DNA of 16,071 nt from positions 1-16,071 of the forward strand of contig CAMZKQ010000152.1 of assembly GCA_947311265.1 (NCBI GenBank), given 5' to 3'. A model generated the notes under the pieces. It was not told where the DNA came from, made no database searches, and saw nothing but the letters and a program-made list of their open reading frames with translations. Position numbers and translations under genes: made by a program. This document shows, piece by piece, positions 8,201 through 16,071 of the stretch; positions within the stretch are counted from its first letter, which is position 1, and every line of letters begins with the position of its first letter. Origin of the DNA: an uncultured Chlorobiota bacterium (lineage in GTDB: Bacteria; Bacteroidota; Bacteroidia; Bacteroidales; JAADGE01).

Positions 8201-10343
8201 AATGCCTTACAAATCACCTGCATTTTTTAAGGGCTTAAAAGTAATTTGCGAGCCAGGAGTAAATGCAGAGTTCCTAATAGGCACAAGCTATAAAAATGTA
8301 AAAGTTGTCTATCAAATAGAACATCAAGGGGAAATTATCAAGACGGTAATTTTAGAGTTGAGCAACGAACTGCGTAAAATTACTATCCCTGTAAAGGAAA
8401 AATACAGAGGTAATTTTTCGGTACATTTTGCTTTTGTGAAAAATAACCGCATCTACAATTCAACATCAACAGTCTATGTACCACATACTAACAAAAAATT
8501 GGATATTAAATTTTCCACCTTCCGAGACAAACTTTTGCCCGGGCAAAAAGAAGAATGGAACATTACCATAAAAGGGCATAAAGGTGAAAAATTAGCCGCC
8601 GAAATGCTCGCCACACTATACGATGCTTCGCTTGATAAATTTAAGGAAAATTATTGGAATTTTAATGTATTAAAATCTTACTACCCTAGTGCAAGCTGGT
8701 CCAGTACCACTTTTGCTCAAAAAAGTTCTACGCTTTTAAAAATAGATTTAGATAATGTGCCTTATATCGCTGCCCAATATTACAACTCCTTTAATTGGTT
8801 CGGTTTTTCATATTACAATTATAGCAACTATCTTTACGTCGATGATGACTTTAGTAAAGGGACTAACAATAGGTACAGAGATAAATCTAGAGGCGGTTTT
8901 TATAAGAAGAAAGACCGTAGAAAAGAAAGCAAAGCAGCAGAGGTATTAGTAAATGATATGGAGGAAGAAGCCGAGCCGCTAGTACAACACCTTGATGCGG
9001 GAATTTTGACACCTAAAGTAACTAGCCTAGAAATAAATGCACCAGCCAATCCTGTGGCAGGAGAGCAAGAAGTAAAAGTCCGTACTAATTTTAGCGAAAC
9101 GGCCTTTTTCTATCCGCATTTAAAAACCAATAAAGCAGGCGAAATTATAGTCAGTTTTACCGTGCCAGAAGCACTTACAAAATGGAAAATGATGGGCTTT
9201 GCCCATACACAAGACCTAAAATCTGGCATGATAACCAACGAACTAGTAACCCAAAAAGACCTTATGCTAATGCCCAATGTGCCTCGTTTTTTTCGGGAGA
9301 ACGATAAAATTACTTTCCCGGTAAAGGTGGCAAATATTTCGGAAAACGATATGAATGGTAGCATAAAATTAGAATTTTTTGATGCAATAAGCATGCAACC
9401 AATTAGCAATATTTTCGCCAAAGGCGAATCTGCAAGCAAGGTATTTAGCACCAAAGCATCAGGCAATTCGGTAGTAAAATGGAACTTAGAAATCCCGGAA
9501 GGGGTAGGAGCAATTACTTATAAGGTGGTTGCAAAATCAAGTAAATTCTCCGATGGGGAGCAAAAGCCATTGCCCGTTTTGTCTAACAGAATGCTTGTTA
9601 CCGAGTCCTTTCCGCTGCCTATTCGGGGCAACGAAAGTAAGGTTTTTAAATTTAACAAACTTCTAAATTCGGGCAGTTCAAAATCGCTTAGGAATCATAA
9701 AGTAACCTTAGAATTCACCTCCAACCCGGCGTGGTATGCCGTTCAGGCACTGCCTTATTTAATTGAGTACCCTTATGAATGCTCGGAGCAGACTTTCAGT
9801 AGGTTTTACGCCAATAGCATTGCGGCACATGCCGCAAATTCAAGCCCGAAAATAAAACGAGTGTTTCAGGCATGGAAAAACACCCCAAATTCGGGAGCGT
9901 TAATATCCAACCTCGAGAAAAATCAGGAGTTAAAAGCAGTGATGCTCGAAGAGACCCCATGGGTGCTTGATGGCAAAAACGAGAGCCAACGCAAAAAACG
10001 GCTAGGTTTGCTTTTCGATTTGAATAAGATGGCAAACGAACAAGCTCGGGCTTTAAAGAAATTACAAAAAGCCCAAAAATACAACGGTGGCTGGCCATGG
10101 TTCGAGGGCATGAAGGAAAGCCGATACATTACGCAATACATTGCCAACGGGCTAGGACACCTAGATGCGATGGGCGTAAAAAGTATTCGACAAGATGCCA
10201 AAACATGGAAAATGCTAAAAAAAGCAATTGCCTTTTTAGATGGTAAAATTGTTGATGACTTGAAGTATCTGGAAAAAAATTACACCAAAAAAGGACTAAA
10301 AGAAAATCATCTGAGCCAAGCGGCAATTCAATATATGTACTGA
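5292..10343 (+). CDS. Large bacterial alpha-2-macroglobulin, interrupted by an in-frame TGA
   Basis: An exported protease-trapping macroglobulin of the long Bacteroidota type. Residues 1-22 are a signal peptide (MKTTKLLLIF..., cut at INA|Q), so it is periplasmic or surface-exposed and not a lipoprotein. In order: a helical N-terminal region (about 23-370), macroglobulin-type beta domains, an MG2 signature FFTDRGIYRPGQTIYFKG (about 599-616), a Tyr-rich then charged low-complexity segment (about 1155-1240) in the place of a bait region, the A2M-domain stretch ETAFFYPHLKTNKAG...PEALTKWKMMGFAHT (about 1270-1310), and the thioester motif YECSEQTFSR with Cys1497 and Gln1500. The alpha-toroid thioester domain follows (GGWPWFEGMKESRYITQY, about 1600) and is cut by TGA at codon 1684. 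The same frame continues to 11438, for 2,048 codons in all. The truncated product would keep the thioester but lose half of its domain and the receptor-binding-like C terminus. Confidence 0.95.
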   Translation: MKTTKLLLIFMLFFAPFANINAQNYTKNWAKVDSLTKLNLPKSALAEIDIIYKKAKKDNNSQQIIKSFIHRLKFKNQTEDNAFEQLCWELDSTAKIANFPENAIMHSMLGEMYFWYYENNRYKFYNRTNTVGFKNDDMQTWSLDKLVSKMIFHYNSSLKAPSKLQKLPISDFSILIVKGSKDTKLRPTLYDFLAHRAIDFYANQQLTVTQPADYFELSEKFYFASAAKFSQAKISSKDTLSVHYHAMQIMQELVKFRASRKNEIDAFIDIELKRLKIAHTFSIRADKDDLYLAALKRGEQKFASHAASANISYQIAQEYMRTAGKYQLEKVESYKYKNNSKKAHEICKTILKKFPKTYAAQQANSLILSIEHHNLIFSIEKVIPQKTKFSSLITFQNIDEIFVKVVEIDRSTYDKLARKYSYKELYDKLLNSSKAKYEFSEQLPKTNDYNFHTTEILLNPLAHGFYIVFMSNNKAFTYQKGLASYTTLRVSNISYMHQSLSDGRQQLFVTDRVTGKPLAGVTCKAWTRKYSYVKNRVVRKKYEKYTTDKNGMVIIAPSEKDYATIYIDFYNGSDFLSTDNSLYLYRKTKNNYDQERTVFFTDRGIYRPGQTIYFKGICLLTKEDKTTIQKNKKETVTLYDTNSQKVSSLDLTSNEYGSYSGSFDIPLGLMNGQFNITSGRGQKYIQVEEYKRLVFETQLEPFAGHYKLGEKVSVYGKATSFAGSVISDADVKYTVTRTPRWGGWYYRYFTAPAVVIKNGTAKTDNSGKYKIEFEAQPDLSIKESEFVYFSYSIKVDVTDISGETQSTSSSLNVGYRALKVSLPLSGDINSNNKKFNNEKLKMYPIGTYNLNGEFIEAKGTIKISRLAAPKSVLKARLWQKPEFYKYSKKQWERKFPGNVYKDENNPKKMEKSKLITTLNFDTKLNKKADFSFLKKYKPGYYVAEISSEDAFGKTVSNKHFFQIFSDIKTKMPYKSPAFFKGLKVICEPGVNAEFLIGTSYKNVKVVYQIEHQGEIIKTVILELSNELRKITIPVKEKYRGNFSVHFAFVKNNRIYNSTSTVYVPHTNKKLDIKFSTFRDKLLPGQKEEWNITIKGHKGEKLAAEMLATLYDASLDKFKENYWNFNVLKSYYPSASWSSTTFAQKSSTLLKIDLDNVPYIAAQYYNSFNWFGFSYYNYSNYLYVDDDFSKGTNNRYRDKSRGGFYKKKDRRKESKAAEVLVNDMEEEAEPLVQHLDAGILTPKVTSLEINAPANPVAGEQEVKVRTNFSETAFFYPHLKTNKAGEIIVSFTVPEALTKWKMMGFAHTQDLKSGMITNELVTQKDLMLMPNVPRFFRENDKITFPVKVANISENDMNGSIKLEFFDAISMQPISNIFAKGESASKVFSTKASGNSVVKWNLEIPEGVGAITYKVVAKSSKFSDGEQKPLPVLSNRMLVTESFPLPIRGNESKVFKFNKLLNSGSSKSLRNHKVTLEFTSNPAWYAVQALPYLIEYPYECSEQTFSRFYANSIAAHAANSSPKIKRVFQAWKNTPNSGALISNLEKNQELKAVMLEETPWVLDGKNESQRKKRLGLLFDLNKMANEQARALKKLQKAQKYNGGWPWFEGMKESRYITQYIANGLGHLDAMGVKSIRQDAKTWKMLKKAIAFLDGKIVDDLKYLEKNYTKKGLKENHLSQAAIQYMY

Positions 10344-10367
10344 AGGACGTATTTTAATGCTATTCCG

Positions 10368-11438
10368 ATGAGCAAAAAAACGCAAAAAGCGTTTGATTAT
10401 TTTGAAGGGCAAGCCCAAAAATATTGGACTTCGCAAGGGATTTATATGCAGGGTATGATTGCTCTTTCCTTCAAAAGAGGAAAAAATAACAAGGCAAATA
10501 CGCAAAAAATTAAGGACATTCTAAAATCGCTTAAAGAAAATGCAACAACTAATGATGAACTCGGAATGTATTGGAAAAATAATACTTCGGGATACTACTG
10601 GTATCAAGCTCCGATAGAAGTTCAGGCACTAATGATTGAAGTTTTTGATGTGGTGGGGAACGACCTAGCCGCCGTTGAGGAATTAAAAATCTGGCTACTC
10701 AAACAAAAGCAAACTCAAGATTGGAAAACCACTCGTGCAACGGCAGAAGCCGTATATGCCCTACTTATGCGAGGCACAAGCCAGTTGGCAAGCGACAAAA
10801 TCGTAGAAATAAAATTGGGCGGAAAACTAATTGACCCTGCCAAAATTGATGGCGTAAAAGCAGAAGCCGGAACGGGCTATTTTAAAACCTCGTGGAGTGG
10901 GGCAGATATTCGCCCAGAAATGGGCAACATTGAGCTTAAAAAGAAAGATGCTGGCGTGGCTTGGGGGGCGCTCTACTGGCAATATTTTGAGGATTTGGAT
11001 AAAATTACTTTTCAGGAAACGCCTCTAAAGTTGAAAAAACAGCTTTTCATTGAGCGAAAAACCGCAAGCGGTAAAGTGTTAGAACCTATCAAAAATACCG
11101 AGCTTAAAGTGGGCGACAAAGTTATCGTCCGTATAGAGTTGCGGGTGGATAGGCGTATGGAATATATCCACATGAAGGATATGCGTGCCTCTGGTTTTGA
11201 GCCTATTAACGTAATTTCTCGCTACAAATACCAAGACGGATTGGGCTACTACGAAAGCACCAAAGATGCTGCAACCAACTTTTTTATGGGCAGCCTCCCG
11301 AAAGGTACTTATGTGTTTGAGTACCCTTTAAGAGTAACGCATCAGGGCGATTTTGCTAACGGTATCACGACCATACAGTGCATGTATGCCCCCGAATTTA
11401 CCTCGCATTCCGAAGGTGTAAGAGTAACTGTAAAATAA
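10368..11438 (+). CDS. C-terminal part of the alpha-2-macroglobulin, same frame after the TGA
   Basis: This reading frame is in phase with 5292-10340; the codons between the TGA (10341-10343) and this ATG read RTYFNAIP and join smoothly to the YMY before the stop, as in the YxYxRSxF helix of intact homologues. It holds the rest of the alpha-toroid thioester domain (YWTSQGIYMQGMIALSF, GMYWKNNTSGYYWYQAP, TRATAEAVYALL) and the C-terminal beta domain (DKVIVRIELRVDRRMEYIHMKDMRASGFEPI, then GTYVFEYPLRVTHQGDFANG). It has no signal peptide and no evident ribosome-binding context, so as a separate gene it would make a cytoplasmic fragment without use. I regard it as the other half of one gene that is mutated, read through, or mis-sequenced. 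Stop TAA 11436-11438. Confidence 0.85.
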   Translation: MSKKTQKAFDYFEGQAQKYWTSQGIYMQGMIALSFKRGKNNKANTQKIKDILKSLKENATTNDELGMYWKNNTSGYYWYQAPIEVQALMIEVFDVVGNDLAAVEELKIWLLKQKQTQDWKTTRATAEAVYALLMRGTSQLASDKIVEIKLGGKLIDPAKIDGVKAEAGTGYFKTSWSGADIRPEMGNIELKKKDAGVAWGALYWQYFEDLDKITFQETPLKLKKQLFIERKTASGKVLEPIKNTELKVGDKVIVRIELRVDRRMEYIHMKDMRASGFEPINVISRYKYQDGLGYYESTKDAATNFFMGSLPKGTYVFEYPLRVTHQGDFANGITTIQCMYAPEFTSHSEGVRVTVK

Positions 11439-11459
11439 GCATAAGGTAAATTTATATTT

Positions 11460-11494
11460 AATCCAGTTTCCCAAAAAGGAAGCTGGATTTTTTT
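11460..11494 (+). terminator. Intrinsic terminator after the macroglobulin gene
   Basis: Arms 11460-11471 and 11478-11489 pair over 12 positions with one T-G wobble (ATCCAGTTTCC against GGAAGCTGGAT), with a 6-base loop and a T run to 11494. It is GC-richer than the other hairpins here and separates the macroglobulin from the next gene. Confidence 0.88.
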
Positions 11495-11545
11495 GTTTTA
11501 AATATTTAGGCAATAGAAACTGCTTTTTCTTTGTTCTATTTTTAG

Positions 11546-11553
11546 TATATTTG
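11546..11553 (+). promoter_or_regulatory. Bacteroidota-type -7 element for the giant secreted protein gene
   Basis: TATATTTG matches TAnnTTTG exactly and lies 59 bases before the ATG at 11613, after the macroglobulin terminator. A TTTG occurs at 11530-11533 but only 12 bases upstream, too close for a standard -33 box; the T-rich stretch near 11523-11527 is at the right distance. Confidence 0.45.
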
Positions 11554-11612
11554 TGGCCGAAGCCTAAAAATACATTCAAAAATAACCTGCACGTTAATTA
11601 CACCCTCTAAAC

Positions 11613-13538
11613 ATGACTAAATTTATAAAAGTACTAACCATTCTCACTTTTTTTATAAGTTACTCCTCAGTTGCTTTTTCGCAAAAAGCAAAACTATTTA
11701 AACAGACGGAAAGCTATCCCGAAGATATAAAAATCTACCTTAATATTTTCCCTGAGAAGAAAAAACCAAAGCAACATACTAAGTACGATTCGCTTATTAT
11801 TAATCTAACTACGGATTGGGGGAATGGTAATTTTTCTGATGAAGAGAAAACGAATATCTTTGAAATAACCCAAAAACTGTATAAAAAAAAGTACAAAAAG
11901 AAAGGCTACAAAAAATTATTTAAAACGGTATATCTATTTAAAAATGGAAATAGGAGCAACTATTCTGCCTGGATGGAGATGTTAAACGCCCTCTCTAAAA
12001 GTAGCAAGGGCAATTCAATAGTTCTTAAAAGATATATCAATAATACAAATAACCTGATTACAAAAAATACTATTTACTCCTCCAAGCGGCTAAGCTGGAA
12101 GGCTAGCAATAATAACTATAAGCTCAGTTTCGATAACAAGAAATTAGAATTATACCTTAACTATTCATCTACAAATTTACTTTGCATTCTTTTAAAAGAT
12201 ACCACCCAAGCCATTCTAAAAACAAATGCAAAGTACGCATTTATGACCAATATATGGGAAGGCAAAGGCGGAAAAGTAACTTGGGAGCGTAATGGTTTTG
12301 GTAAAAATGAGGTGTATGCTAAATTAAATCATTATAAAATAAACTTAAAAAAATCGGAGTACCAAGCAGATAGCGTAACCTTTAAAAATACCGCTGTTTC
12401 CTCCAACGAATTACTGGGCGTACTTAGCGAAAAAATAACCGTCTTTACTTTATCGAAAAAACAATACCCCATATTTCGCTCTTATGATAAAGAAATTATC
12501 ATGAAAAATGTATTAAAAAATGCCAATTTTGTTGGCGGAATTTCAATGAAAGGAAAAATACTTTCAGGGGCAGGTACTGATATTGAACCAGCAAGAATTG
12601 ACTATAAGAGAAAAGGCAAACTATTTTTGAAGGCCTACTCAAAAGATTTTATATTCAGGAAAGACGAGGTGTTTGCATACCATGCCAAAGCACATATTTA
12701 CATTGGCGAAAAAGATTCTATTTTCCATAGTATGATAGAACTAAGCCTTAAAGATGGCGAGTTTACCCTCCTAAGAGAAGATAAAGGGGCTGGGAAAAGT
12801 AATTTTTATGACTCCTTCCATAAGTTAGAAATTGACTGTAAAAAAATCACATGGGGAAAGCCAGATACCGCCCTGCAATTCTTCGAGGCAAAAGGGCAAG
12901 AGGTACACTTCCAATCCGCTGATTATTTTACAAAAGCAGATTTTTCGAGAATACAAATGCGAGATAATATTAGCCCTTTGTATGAAATCTTAAATTTTAT
13001 GCGCTACAAAACAGCAAAAGTAGAACTAGACTCGATAATTGATGAAGATGCCTACAGAAAAAAATACCCATTCGCTAGGCGATACTTCCTGCTTAACGAA
13101 GGGAAAGCAAAATACTTAGAGCAAGAAAAAGTACTTCGCCGTGTTGCTAGGAACATAACTCATAAGCAAATTGAAGAGTCGGGAATAACCTCTTTTAAAA
13201 TTATTATGTTTGCCGAATTTTCAAGAAAAAATGTAACCGCAGTACGCCACCGCCTAATGCAGCTTTCCTATGAAGGCTTTTTGGAGTATTTTGAAGAAGA
13301 CCAATCTGTAAAAGTAATGCCCAAACTCTACCACTATACCGACTCACGAGCAGCAAAAAAAGATTATGACGTTATTAAGCTAGTTTCCGGGAGCAAGTTT
13401 TTTTTCAGAAGACTATCTAAAAAAAGAAAACAAAGCCAATGCCACGATGAGCTTAAACAGCCTAGACATGAATGTGGAAGGCGTGCCAAGAGTAGTGCTA
13501 AGTTTACCAAAAAAAGTAGGCATCATTCCATACGATAA
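11613..13538 (+). CDS. N-terminal part of a giant secreted protein of unknown function, frame broken at a T8 tract
   Basis: I do not recognise this protein. Residues 1-23 are a signal peptide (basic start MTKFIK, hydrophobic core, cut at AFS|Q), so the product is exported. The mature N terminus is rich in Lys and Tyr (for example KKYKKKGYKKLFK near residues 90-102). The middle part (about 280-470) alternates short strands and turns with many Asp, Ser and Gly residues, suggesting repetitive beta structure. About residues 510-580 look helical and charged. Authentic sequence ends near residue 597; the last 44 codons before the TAA at 13536-13538 (a basic run ending SRHHSIR) look like out-of-frame noise, because the frame one base over continues the protein from 13405. 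It has its own promoter and starts 123 bases after the macroglobulin terminator hairpin. Confidence 0.75.
   Translation: MTKFIKVLTILTFFISYSSVAFSQKAKLFKQTESYPEDIKIYLNIFPEKKKPKQHTKYDSLIINLTTDWGNGNFSDEEKTNIFEITQKLYKKKYKKKGYKKLFKTVYLFKNGNRSNYSAWMEMLNALSKSSKGNSIVLKRYINNTNNLITKNTIYSSKRLSWKASNNNYKLSFDNKKLELYLNYSSTNLLCILLKDTTQAILKTNAKYAFMTNIWEGKGGKVTWERNGFGKNEVYAKLNHYKINLKKSEYQADSVTFKNTAVSSNELLGVLSEKITVFTLSKKQYPIFRSYDKEIIMKNVLKNANFVGGISMKGKILSGAGTDIEPARIDYKRKGKLFLKAYSKDFIFRKDEVFAYHAKAHIYIGEKDSIFHSMIELSLKDGEFTLLREDKGAGKSNFYDSFHKLEIDCKKITWGKPDTALQFFEAKGQEVHFQSADYFTKADFSRIQMRDNISPLYEILNFMRYKTAKVELDSIIDEDAYRKKYPFARRYFLLNEGKAKYLEQEKVLRRVARNITHKQIEESGITSFKIIMFAEFSRKNVTAVRHRLMQLSYEGFLEYFEEDQSVKVMPKLYHYTDSRAAKKDYDVIKLVSGSKFFFRRLSKKRKQSQCHDELKQPRHECGRRAKSSAKFTKKSRHHSIR
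13398..13405 (+). other. T8 homopolymer at the frame switch of the giant gene
   Basis: Eight Ts follow AAG (codon 595). With seven Ts the protein would read KFFSEDYLKKENKANATMS and continue in the downstream frame; with eight it reads KFFFRRLSKKRK and stops at 13538. The downstream frame is closed on its left side by a TAG at 13381-13383, so the switch must lie between 13384 and 13538, and this tract is the obvious site. Confidence 0.8.
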
Positions 13539-16071
13539 TACACTAGTAATTAAAGAAAACAGGAACATGGAGTTTAATGGAAAACTAAGGGCAGGTATGG
13601 CTGATTTTCATGGACACGGCATGAAATTCGACTACGATAAATTTCAAGTTGATTTTGAAAAAGCAGACTCCCTAGAGTTCCTTATTGCCCGCCCCGATAG
13701 TAGTGTTTATAAAGCAGGCTCTATCTTAGAAAACGTAACAGGTATCCTATCCATAGATGATATTAGTAACCGCTCGGGAACAAAAATAGATACTTTTGCC
13801 AACTACCCCATTTTCGATTGTACAGACCCCTCCTTTGTTTACTACGATAAAAAAAGCAAGCAAGATTCGGTATATACACGAGATAGTTTCTTCTTTGAAA
13901 ACAAACCATTTATAATGGACAGCCTTGGCATGATAACCGAAGCAAATTTTGCACTAGAAGGTAAAATGGAGTCTGGTGGCATCTTTCCTGATTTTCAAGA
14001 ATCACTTACCCTACAAAAAGATGGCTCTTTTGGCTTTGTGCATAAAACCCCCGATGACGGATTTTCACTATTTAAAGGCAAAGGAAATATAGCCGCAGTG
14101 CCAGGGAAATTTAGTAGTAACGTTACCCTTAGCAACGAAGGCATGGGAGCAGAAGGCGAAATTAAATGGCTAACAACAACTATCTATGCCACAGACTTTA
14201 TGTTCTTCCCAGACTCTATGAATGTGGTGGCAAAAAGTGTAAAAATAGAACACAGCAAAAATAAAAAAGTAGAGTACCCATCGGCGTTTGGCGACTCAAT
14301 AAAAACACACTGGGACGCACAAGCTGAAATGATTTACTATGAAAATCTAGATAAAGAAATCAGCATGTACGACGACAAAGCAAACATGTCGGGGCAAATT
14401 ATTTATAGTGCTACCGGACTAATAGGCTCAGGTACATTTGTAATAAAAGAAGGGCGATACAAAGCCGAAGATTACGACTTTGGAGAAACAACATTCAAGG
14501 CTAGTCCCAGTGTTTTCAATCTGTTTTCACAAATAGGCACAAGCGAAAGTTTCAAGGCCTACGATATGAAAACTTATACAGATATAAAAAATGAAAAAGC
14601 TATTTTTATCTCCACAAAATCAGACACTTCATATACCGAATTTAAAAAAAATAAATACGAAGCCCGACCTAATTTTTTCCTCTGGGAAATTAATAAATAC
14701 CACCTAGCTATTGATAAAGACATTAGCCCACAAACTACAGGGGCTAAAGCATTAAATAAATTAAAAATAAAATCGGCCTTTTCAAACTCCCAAATCCTTT
14801 TCAAGAAAAAAACATCCCCCCAACTTTACACCTCAACCATTCATAAAGAAGACAGCCTACGGCTAAAATTTATGGGCACATCTCCCACCTATGATGGCAA
14901 AAAATATATCCTCACCATCGACGACGTACCCCTTATCGAAGTGGCAGACATTCAAGTCATTCCAGCAAAAGGCGACCAAGTATTTATTACCGAAAATGGG
15001 GCAATGAAAAAATTGCTTAAGACTGATGTAACCGCCAGAAACAAACACAAAATTACCGATGTGGATATTAACATAATGGATAAAGATGAATACCAAGCCT
15101 CCTCTGGAACATACCAATATAGCAACGATAAGGGCGAATTGCAACCCATCTCTTTTACAAATATCAAATACAACAACCAAACAAAACGCTCCGAGGCTAG
15201 TGGTGATATAAAAAAAGAGGACGACTTTATGATAAACGAACACTTTGCATTTTACGGCCCAGTAACCCTCCATGCCGATAACGACTTCTTGGTTTTTGAA
15301 GGCTCTACAAAAATATTTTATGATTGTGATAATGAAAATGTACCCTACTGGATGCTTTTTAAATCCAGAATAGACCCTAAAAATGTAAAAATACCAATGG
15401 CTGCTAGGCTTAATTCGCCAGAAGGCACAAGAATTTATGCCGATTTTGTAATGGCCACCGACTCCATACACCTCTATAGCTCATTCATTTCCAATGAAAA
15501 AAAGAAAGGCAACTCAATGCTTTCCTTGCGGGATAGTACCTATTTTTTAATCTACGATAAAAGCAAAATAAAATACGTTATCTCAGATACTGCACAACTA
15601 GCCGATAAATCTTTAAGAGGCAATTACTTAGAAATAGACCCTAAAAATTGTATCGTAAAAGGCGAAGGTAAAATTACGTTTGACAAAGCCACAAGCCAAG
15701 GCTTTGGAAGAGATTTTAAGCACTTAAAAATTAATGCAGTAGGTAGTGCAAAACAAGATATTAAAGAAAATAAAACCACCCTAGAAACAATGATTGCCCT
15801 AGATTTTTATATGAATAAAAAGGCAATGAAAATTTTTAACGAACACATTACCGCCAACCTACTCATTAGCGGTGTTTCTGCCGATAGAGAGCAGTTTAAA
15901 CTGGGCATGACCGAACTCATGGGAGCAGACAGTACTGCAACAATGATTCAGGAACTAGCCATAAATGGGAATAAATTAAAGAAAATACCAGCACAACTAA
16001 AGCACACCCTATTCCTCTCTGATGTAAAATTAGAATGGGACGATTTAACAAAATCCTACAAATCAACAAGC
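13405..16071 (+). CDS. Continuation of the giant secreted protein, open to the window edge (partial)
   Basis: I read this frame codon by codon: 889 codons from TCA at 13405 to AGC at 16071 with no stop, so the gene runs past the right edge. Joined to 11613-13404 the protein exceeds 1,480 residues. Composition and texture match the upstream part: many Asp, Lys, Ser, Phe and Tyr residues and short beta-prone stretches separated by Gly/Asp turns (GKGNIAAVPGKFSSNVTLSN, EGSTKIFYDCDNENVPYW, KCIVKGEGKITFDKA-like segments), with no hydrophobic membrane helix. This suggests a long periplasmic or outer-membrane-associated beta protein; an LPS-transport-like or AsmA-like fold is a guess I cannot support from motifs. 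No start codon of its own is likely; the first in-frame ATG is 13447. The overlap with 11613-13538 is an out-of-frame tail, not a true gene overlap. Confidence 0.8.

Noticed and set aside
10341..10380. TGA at 10341 as a selenocysteine codon, prompted also by the nearby SsnA-like gene
   Set aside because: The position is in an alpha-toroid helix with no expected redox residue, and the bases after the TGA do not fold into a convincing bacterial SECIS-like hairpin (only a GGA/TCC match).
10368..11438. An independent gene starting at ATG 10368
   Set aside because: It shares the phase of the macroglobulin, begins in the middle of a helical domain, lacks a signal peptide, and the eight codons before it continue the same domain.
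14863..15471. A 202-codon minus-strand reading frame, with smaller ones at 14574-14804 and 14952-15176
   Set aside because: They lie opposite 889 open plus-strand codons that read as a coherent exported protein. Their translations are rich in Cys, Val and Phe with no domain, typical of antisense shadows.
1..16071. Reassignment of TGA to a sense codon in this organism
   Set aside because: Only one in-frame TGA occurs in more than 13 kb of coding sequence, Trp is encoded by TGG throughout, and a TAA interrupts another gene, so reassignment explains nothing.
1..16071. CRISPR arrays, insertion sequences, tRNA or rRNA genes, attachment sites
   Set aside because: No regularly spaced direct repeats, transposase motifs, terminal inverted repeats with target duplications, or RNA-gene signatures were seen on reading both strands.

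Overview
The window looks like a chromosomal segment of a low-GC Bacteroidota bacterium. The evidence is the TAnnTTTG-type promoter elements (two exact TACCTTTG copies, plus TAGCTTTG and TATATTTG), A-rich leaders with no clear Shine-Dalgarno sequence, signal peptides cleaved just before Gln, and protein families typical of that phylum. Every gene I can support is on the + strand. I see no rRNA, tRNA, CRISPR array, transposase or phage gene.

Layout. (1) 119-1369: an SO_0444-type Cu/Zn efflux permease with a fused C-terminal heavy-metal-binding (HMA) domain. (2) 1491-2123: a typical 2-Cys peroxiredoxin with a well-formed promoter that overlaps a long inverted repeat, closed by a strong terminator. 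(3) 2243-5180: a probable operon of an SsnA-like amidohydrolase, a YgjV-like membrane protein with a GNAT-like tail, and a YhcC-type radical SAM protein, again closed by a perfect hairpin terminator. (4) 5292-11438: a very long bacterial alpha-2-macroglobulin with a CSEQ thioester motif, followed by a terminator. (5) From 11613 to the right edge: a giant secreted protein that I do not recognise and that runs off the window.

The most striking feature is that three genes in about 9.4 kb are interrupted while the sequence on both sides still reads as one protein. The YgjV/GNAT gene has an in-frame TAA at 4072-4074. The macroglobulin gene has an in-frame TGA at 10341-10343, inside the thioester domain. 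The giant gene changes frame by one base at a T8 tract (13398-13405), after which 889 codons are open to the window edge. The frame downstream of each lesion is otherwise intact, so the lesions are recent mutations, assembly or sequencing errors, or sites of recoding. Sequence alone cannot decide between these.

Functionally the window is mostly cell-envelope and stress biology: metal efflux, peroxide detoxification, and two large exported proteins, one a protease-trapping macroglobulin. I do not see a clear new multi-gene system. The best candidates for novelty are the unrecognised giant protein and the three interruptions.
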